Origin: Phytoseiulus persimilis
Taxonomy: Eukaryota; Arthropoda; Arachnida; Mesostigmata; Phytoseiidae
NCBI GenBank assembly: GCA_037576195.1
Contig: CM075102.1
Coordinates: forward strand, 29,446,745 to 29,510,744
DNA: 64,000 bases
Direction of reading: 5' to 3'
A model generated the notes under the pieces. It had not been told where the DNA came from. It did no database searches and worked only from the letters and a program-made list of their open reading frames with translations. This document shows positions 60,192 through 64,000 of this stretch, in pieces (position 1 is the first letter of the stretch; every line of letters starts with the position of its first letter). The translations under genes were made by a program, and so were the position numbers.

Positions 60192-60723
60192 AACACGCCG
60201 AAAGGAGTACGTTTTTCGTTCGGATACTTCGTGTCGCTTACGCTAAGACCCCACGATCGTCGGCTCCGCTGGATGGTCTTCCCCCTCCCTGCGGGCCGTT
60301 GAGTCCTCCACTTCAACTCAAATGCAAGACGTTCGTACCTGCACAGCTCACAAGGGGATTCCTCGTGCCTGAGTTCGAGAATCTCACGGCGACAAAGCGC
60401 CGAGTTGAAGCGTGGATTTCGGCCACAGGTGATTTTCTTTGGGCGTGAATCTCCGTGACAAGCTGACCCACTCCCTAACTCGAACTCGTTTTCCGCTTAC
60501 AGGTGCGCGTGTGCTGAGCTCCGAGACTGTTCCCATGCGTTTGTACACTGGCGGTGAAGCTCACCCAGGGGTTGAGTCATCGTTTTCCTATAATGCGTCG
60601 CGAAACGAGTACTGGATATATGTGATCCGAATCTACCTCGACGGCGCTTATAATGAACCACCTTCAGAAATGTTGCCGGACATCCCTCCGCTTCAAGAAG
60701 TTGGTTGTTGTTCAATTCAGTAG
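60192..60723 (+). CDS. Last two exons of an unrecognised gene
   Basis: Exon 60192-60428 follows a TGATTTTCCAG acceptor, stays open for 78 codons and ends at CCACAG|GTGATT in phase 1. Exon 60503-60723 follows a TTCCGCTTACAG acceptor, continues in phase and stops at TAG. The 74-bp intron has consensus ends. The joined sequence includes ERSTFFVRILRVAYAKTP, GFLVPEFENLTATKRRVEAW and YNASRNEYWIYVIRIYLDG, and it ends in PLQEVGCCSIQ. The mix of hydrophobic and charged residues looks like a folded domain with beta-strands near the end. I do not recognise the family; a resemblance to the ApaG-like end of F-box protein 3 was considered but is too weak to name. The upstream exons and start are unknown. 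Confidence 0.4.
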
Positions 60724-63700
60724 ACCAAGTTCTACGAATGGATTCATTCAGATCCAATACGATGCTTGGCGCCAAAAATCACCCTAAGTTATGCAAAATT
60801 TCACTGTAGACACCGGTTCTGAAGTTCGGGAACGTGGTTTGCTCCCCTCAAACTGCACCGAGCCAGCTCCTGTGTTTTTCAGCGGGCATGATCCCCCGGA
60901 CTGCCTCCCACAACACAGTTCCTGAGCAATGTGTATATACCCTTGAAAATGGCGTTCAAGCTTCTAATTGTTTTCTCCAGCGTGCATGAGCGCGGTTCTG
61001 GAATTGATTTTCACGGAAAGCTCTGAATATTGTTCGCAATGAGGGGATAAGAATGACGCGAATGTGCCAAACGGAGTTCTCCGAGTGGATGATGCTGGCC
61101 CTAGCTCAGTGTCTCATGAAACAGTTTGGACGCTGTCAGATTCATTGATGCTTTCTTAGTTCAGAACTATTAGCCACAACACCTTGATTCATCTGAAACC
61201 TCCAATGTTCACAAGCGAATGCAAAAAACGCCATTGTTCAGTCATTCAGATCACTTGGCTCCAGGATGCGCTGGATGTCGAGTTTCACCTTTCTTCTAAT
61301 TTCTGCGCTCCCTATCTCAAATCGGCGTGGGGTCGAGGGTCACAGATTGACATGTTGTACGTAGCGCGACTTCGTGCTTACCACAAACCGCAACCGGGAT
61401 ATTTATGGGAATCGGAAGCTTCAGACCTCCAACTCGATGAAGGAGGGAGGAATTCATAACGAATAGGACGGAGCACTCGACGTTCACTTCCGTCAGCGAT
61501 TGAGGCTTATTTATGCACAAAATTCGTGGAATCTGGTGGGTGAGTCCCGTGGTGTGCTACCGGCATCCCGACCCATAATCCCGACAGCCAAACAGCGCGA
61601 GGCGTCCGCTCTCCCTCCCAATGTCAGGCTCGTGGGAAGCCAGTAAAGCTCATTCGAGCACGGCAGTCAGCGTTGGGAGAAAGCTCGCAAGTGGTCCGAA
61701 GGATATACGATCGATTGAATCTGTCGTGGAAGAAACCGACTCTTGTTGTAGGATATGAGCCTATTTTGCAAGCTCGAGCGCGCCGGGTAATGGAGCCGAT
61801 TGGAACGAAGATTCTGCTCGACGGAATGCCGATTTCCAAGAACGTGTAATCGTTGTATACTTCAGTGTCTCAATTGAAACCCTGGAGGAGATTTCCTTCC
61901 GTTTGAGCATTCACTTCTCCAAAACTGAAATATATCTCGGGAGACCGCCTTGGTCAGCTACTGACAGCGTCGACTGATTGACGTAGGCGGTGTGGACAAA
62001 ACTCGGCGAGAGGCTCAGCGCGTTTCATTCTCCCTGCACAGGAGCGGCGTCGAGTTCCTATGCGTCGCAGTATAGACGATCAGGAACCTGCGCGGAAGCT
62101 TAACTAACTCCCGACGAGGTTCGCCTGGAGGACAAGGATACGGGCTCTCATCACGCTTCGACTGCTTTCAGCCAACTTGACGCAGTGGTTGGCTGTCAGG
62201 ATGATGGCTTGCTTTCGTTCTGGACTTGAACCCCAAATCGTACGTTTCTTAATTATCGATCGGTGATGATCGATGTCGTTCAGTCGTTTTATTTATTCGA
62301 AAGCTGGACGTGAGAGGTTCCGTCAAACGGAGTCATTCAGGTTTCTGATCTTTTCAACGTTGATTCCCGGGCCGGGTCGAGTTTTCCGCTCGCACGCCGA
62401 TAACCGCGAGTTCTTTGATATCACCTATCGTCGTCCCATTCAGATTCCTTGGGAAAGTCGCGAATGTCTCATTTGTAGCCCAATCACAGGGTTGGGGTTG
62501 ATTACCCGCTCAATACGAGAAACATACGCGGTTCGTATTCCTAATTGGACTGCCATTCAACTAAATATGACGTGTTCCCTTGTAAATATATTTTATGAGA
62601 TACAGTTGAACGTGTTGCGATCGGGCTGCACTCCAATAAAATTTGTACTCGGGATCGATTCATTGCGCTCTCTTCCAATCGCCAGGTCCATGATTCACGT
62701 ACATTCAACTGGATGTGGTTCGGCTTGTCCAAGTGTCACGAAGAGAATCTTCAATAGGTTTTCAGCGAGCCTGATCCCGAACCACGATATGTACATTCCG
62801 ATTAAACGGCTATAACGGTACCAGCAACTCGATTTCGATCCATGGGAAGCAGATTCTATTGTCATTTGGAAGCCGCTCATGTCGCCCTAAAACCCTGGAG
62901 CCGTTCGACCGAGAGGGACTTATCATGGTTCGAGGTGCTGAAGTTTTTGCGTGTGGCCGTTCAGAGCGACAATCAGAGCATGCCACCTAGGGCTCATACT
63001 TACGTCTATCCATACTGCATGTTCTCAATGTTCAGAACGAGGGTCGGCCAACAAGGCTGACATTAGGAGGCGCTGAACGAGGCACTCACCAACGGTGGAC
63101 TAGTTTCATCGGACCCCTGGAGTACACTACGGCGAGATTCTATTGTGTCTTGCTGCTCGTTCAGCGATCGGCCTAGATTTTCAGCAAACAGACGAAGTGA
63201 GGCGCCTCATTTCGTTCACAGCTCTGCTGAGCGCTAGTCAAAGAGAAGGAAGCTCTCGCATCGGCTCGAACTCCTCAAAATTAGGGTGAACAGGATCTAA
63301 GCAGACGCTTCCTGAGCTGTCCAGCGTACTCACTGCTGGCTCTTCCGCAGACTCAAATCCATTGGGAATCAATTCTGTATCTCAGCAATCAGATGTTTTC
63401 CCGAGCTCGATTGTTCCTCCAGGGCGATATAGGGGAAAATACTGCCGGCAGAGATCATCCCCCAGGTTTCCGCATTCCAGAACAACGTTCTTGGACCGGT
63501 GATGATTTTGCAGACGTGGTCAGGCGCTCAATAATATGGTCGCCTAAACTTTGGTTTATTCGCACCTTCCCGCACTCCTCAATGCCTTGATTGAGGAAAA
63601 TGGTCCGACGCTCCTGTCATGGGCTTGAAATCGGAAGAAGACAGAGCGCGCATGCCATTGACGCTGAGCTTGGACTATGACATGACTGATTAGCGCTCAT

Positions 63701-64000
63701 TGTGTTGTGGGTTGTGGAGAAGCCTCAGTTCGTGTAGGCCCATCCCTCCGCTTCCAATATGACTACGGGGCGAATTCTAAATCTACAGCTCCTGAGTGTT
63801 ACCTAGCTCAAAGCGATGAGACCCGAGCATTTTCGTTCGCTCACATCGGCTCTGAGGCAGCACGCATCTACCATGAGTCGAAGAGGCGTTCCATGATCGA
63901 GAATGATGTCGATCGGAAACTTTATTGCTTGGACTGATTGTGAGTTCCAAGTTGTCCGGTCATCAATGATTCGACGGTGAGATACAAGTTTTCGCTGTCG
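60724..64000. other. Region without a recognisable gene
   Basis: The stretch 62250-62830 is locally AT-richer and holds a 180-codon plus-strand frame (62273-62815) without recognised motif. At 61540-61849 both strands are open in register (plus about 100 codons, minus 61624-61839). The plus reading includes ARQSALGESSQVVRRIYDRL. Near 63636-63690 a frame ends in LKSEEDRARMPLTLSLDYDM and TAG. None can be assigned. Confidence 0.35.

Noticed and set aside
1-64000. tRNA, rRNA, CRISPR or prokaryotic operon features
   Set aside because: No tRNA B-box pair with a foldable cloverleaf, no rRNA signature and no regularly spaced repeats were seen. The gene structure is eukaryotic.

Overview
This is eukaryotic nuclear DNA, most likely from an arthropod and plausibly an acarine (mite or tick). 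The genes are split by GT-AG introns of 50 bp to 10 kb. The proteins are animal families: an astacin metalloprotease with EGF and CUB modules, L-2-hydroxyglutarate dehydrogenase, the neuronal ubiquitin ligase TRIM9, and a beta-1,3-galactosyltransferase. The transposon relics are mariner and Transib-like, and base composition looks close to half GC by eye. The placement in mites or ticks is inference. No operons, CRISPR arrays, rRNA or tRNA genes were seen. Two ambiguous bases (N at 34677 and 60178) point to a draft assembly.

Layout, left to right. At 228-1704 lies an intact-looking non-autonomous foldback transposon with about 583-bp inverted arms. Its ends are CACAGTG and it is flanked by a 5-bp CGCCG duplication, which are Transib-type hallmarks. 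About 5.0-5.7 kb holds weak exon-like segments on the plus strand. From 24.45 kb down to at least 12.98 kb on the minus strand runs an eight-exon astacin gene, reconstructed through matching splice phases: signal segment, propeptide with aspartate switch, HExxH protease domain, EGF-like domain and the first part of a CUB domain. Its 3' end was not found with certainty. From 24.5 to 34.2 kb I recognise no gene, although several exon-like open segments occur on the plus strand. At 34.68-35.04 kb is the C-terminal exon of a GT31 beta-1,3-galactosyltransferase (plus), with a poly(A) signal. Convergent to it is a complete four-exon L2HGDH gene (minus, 37.57-35.84 kb).

After a 1.65-kb divergent intergenic region comes a complete six-exon TRIM9 gene (plus, 39.22-56.42 kb): RING, two B-boxes, COS/coiled coil, FN3 and SPRY. 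Its first intron is 10.5 kb and contains unusually long open frames on both strands. Downstream are an AT-rich presumed 3' UTR, a mariner transposon relic (58.37-58.66 kb) with a recognisable 3' terminal inverted repeat, and the last two exons of an unrecognised plus-strand gene (60.19-60.72 kb). The last 3 kb hold no recognisable gene.

The recognised genes do not form one pathway. L2HGDH is mitochondrial metabolite repair, TRIM9 a cytoplasmic and axonal E3 ligase, astacin a secreted protease, and GT31 a Golgi enzyme. The most interesting item is the Transib-like foldback element, whose termini equal the V(D)J recombination heptamer.
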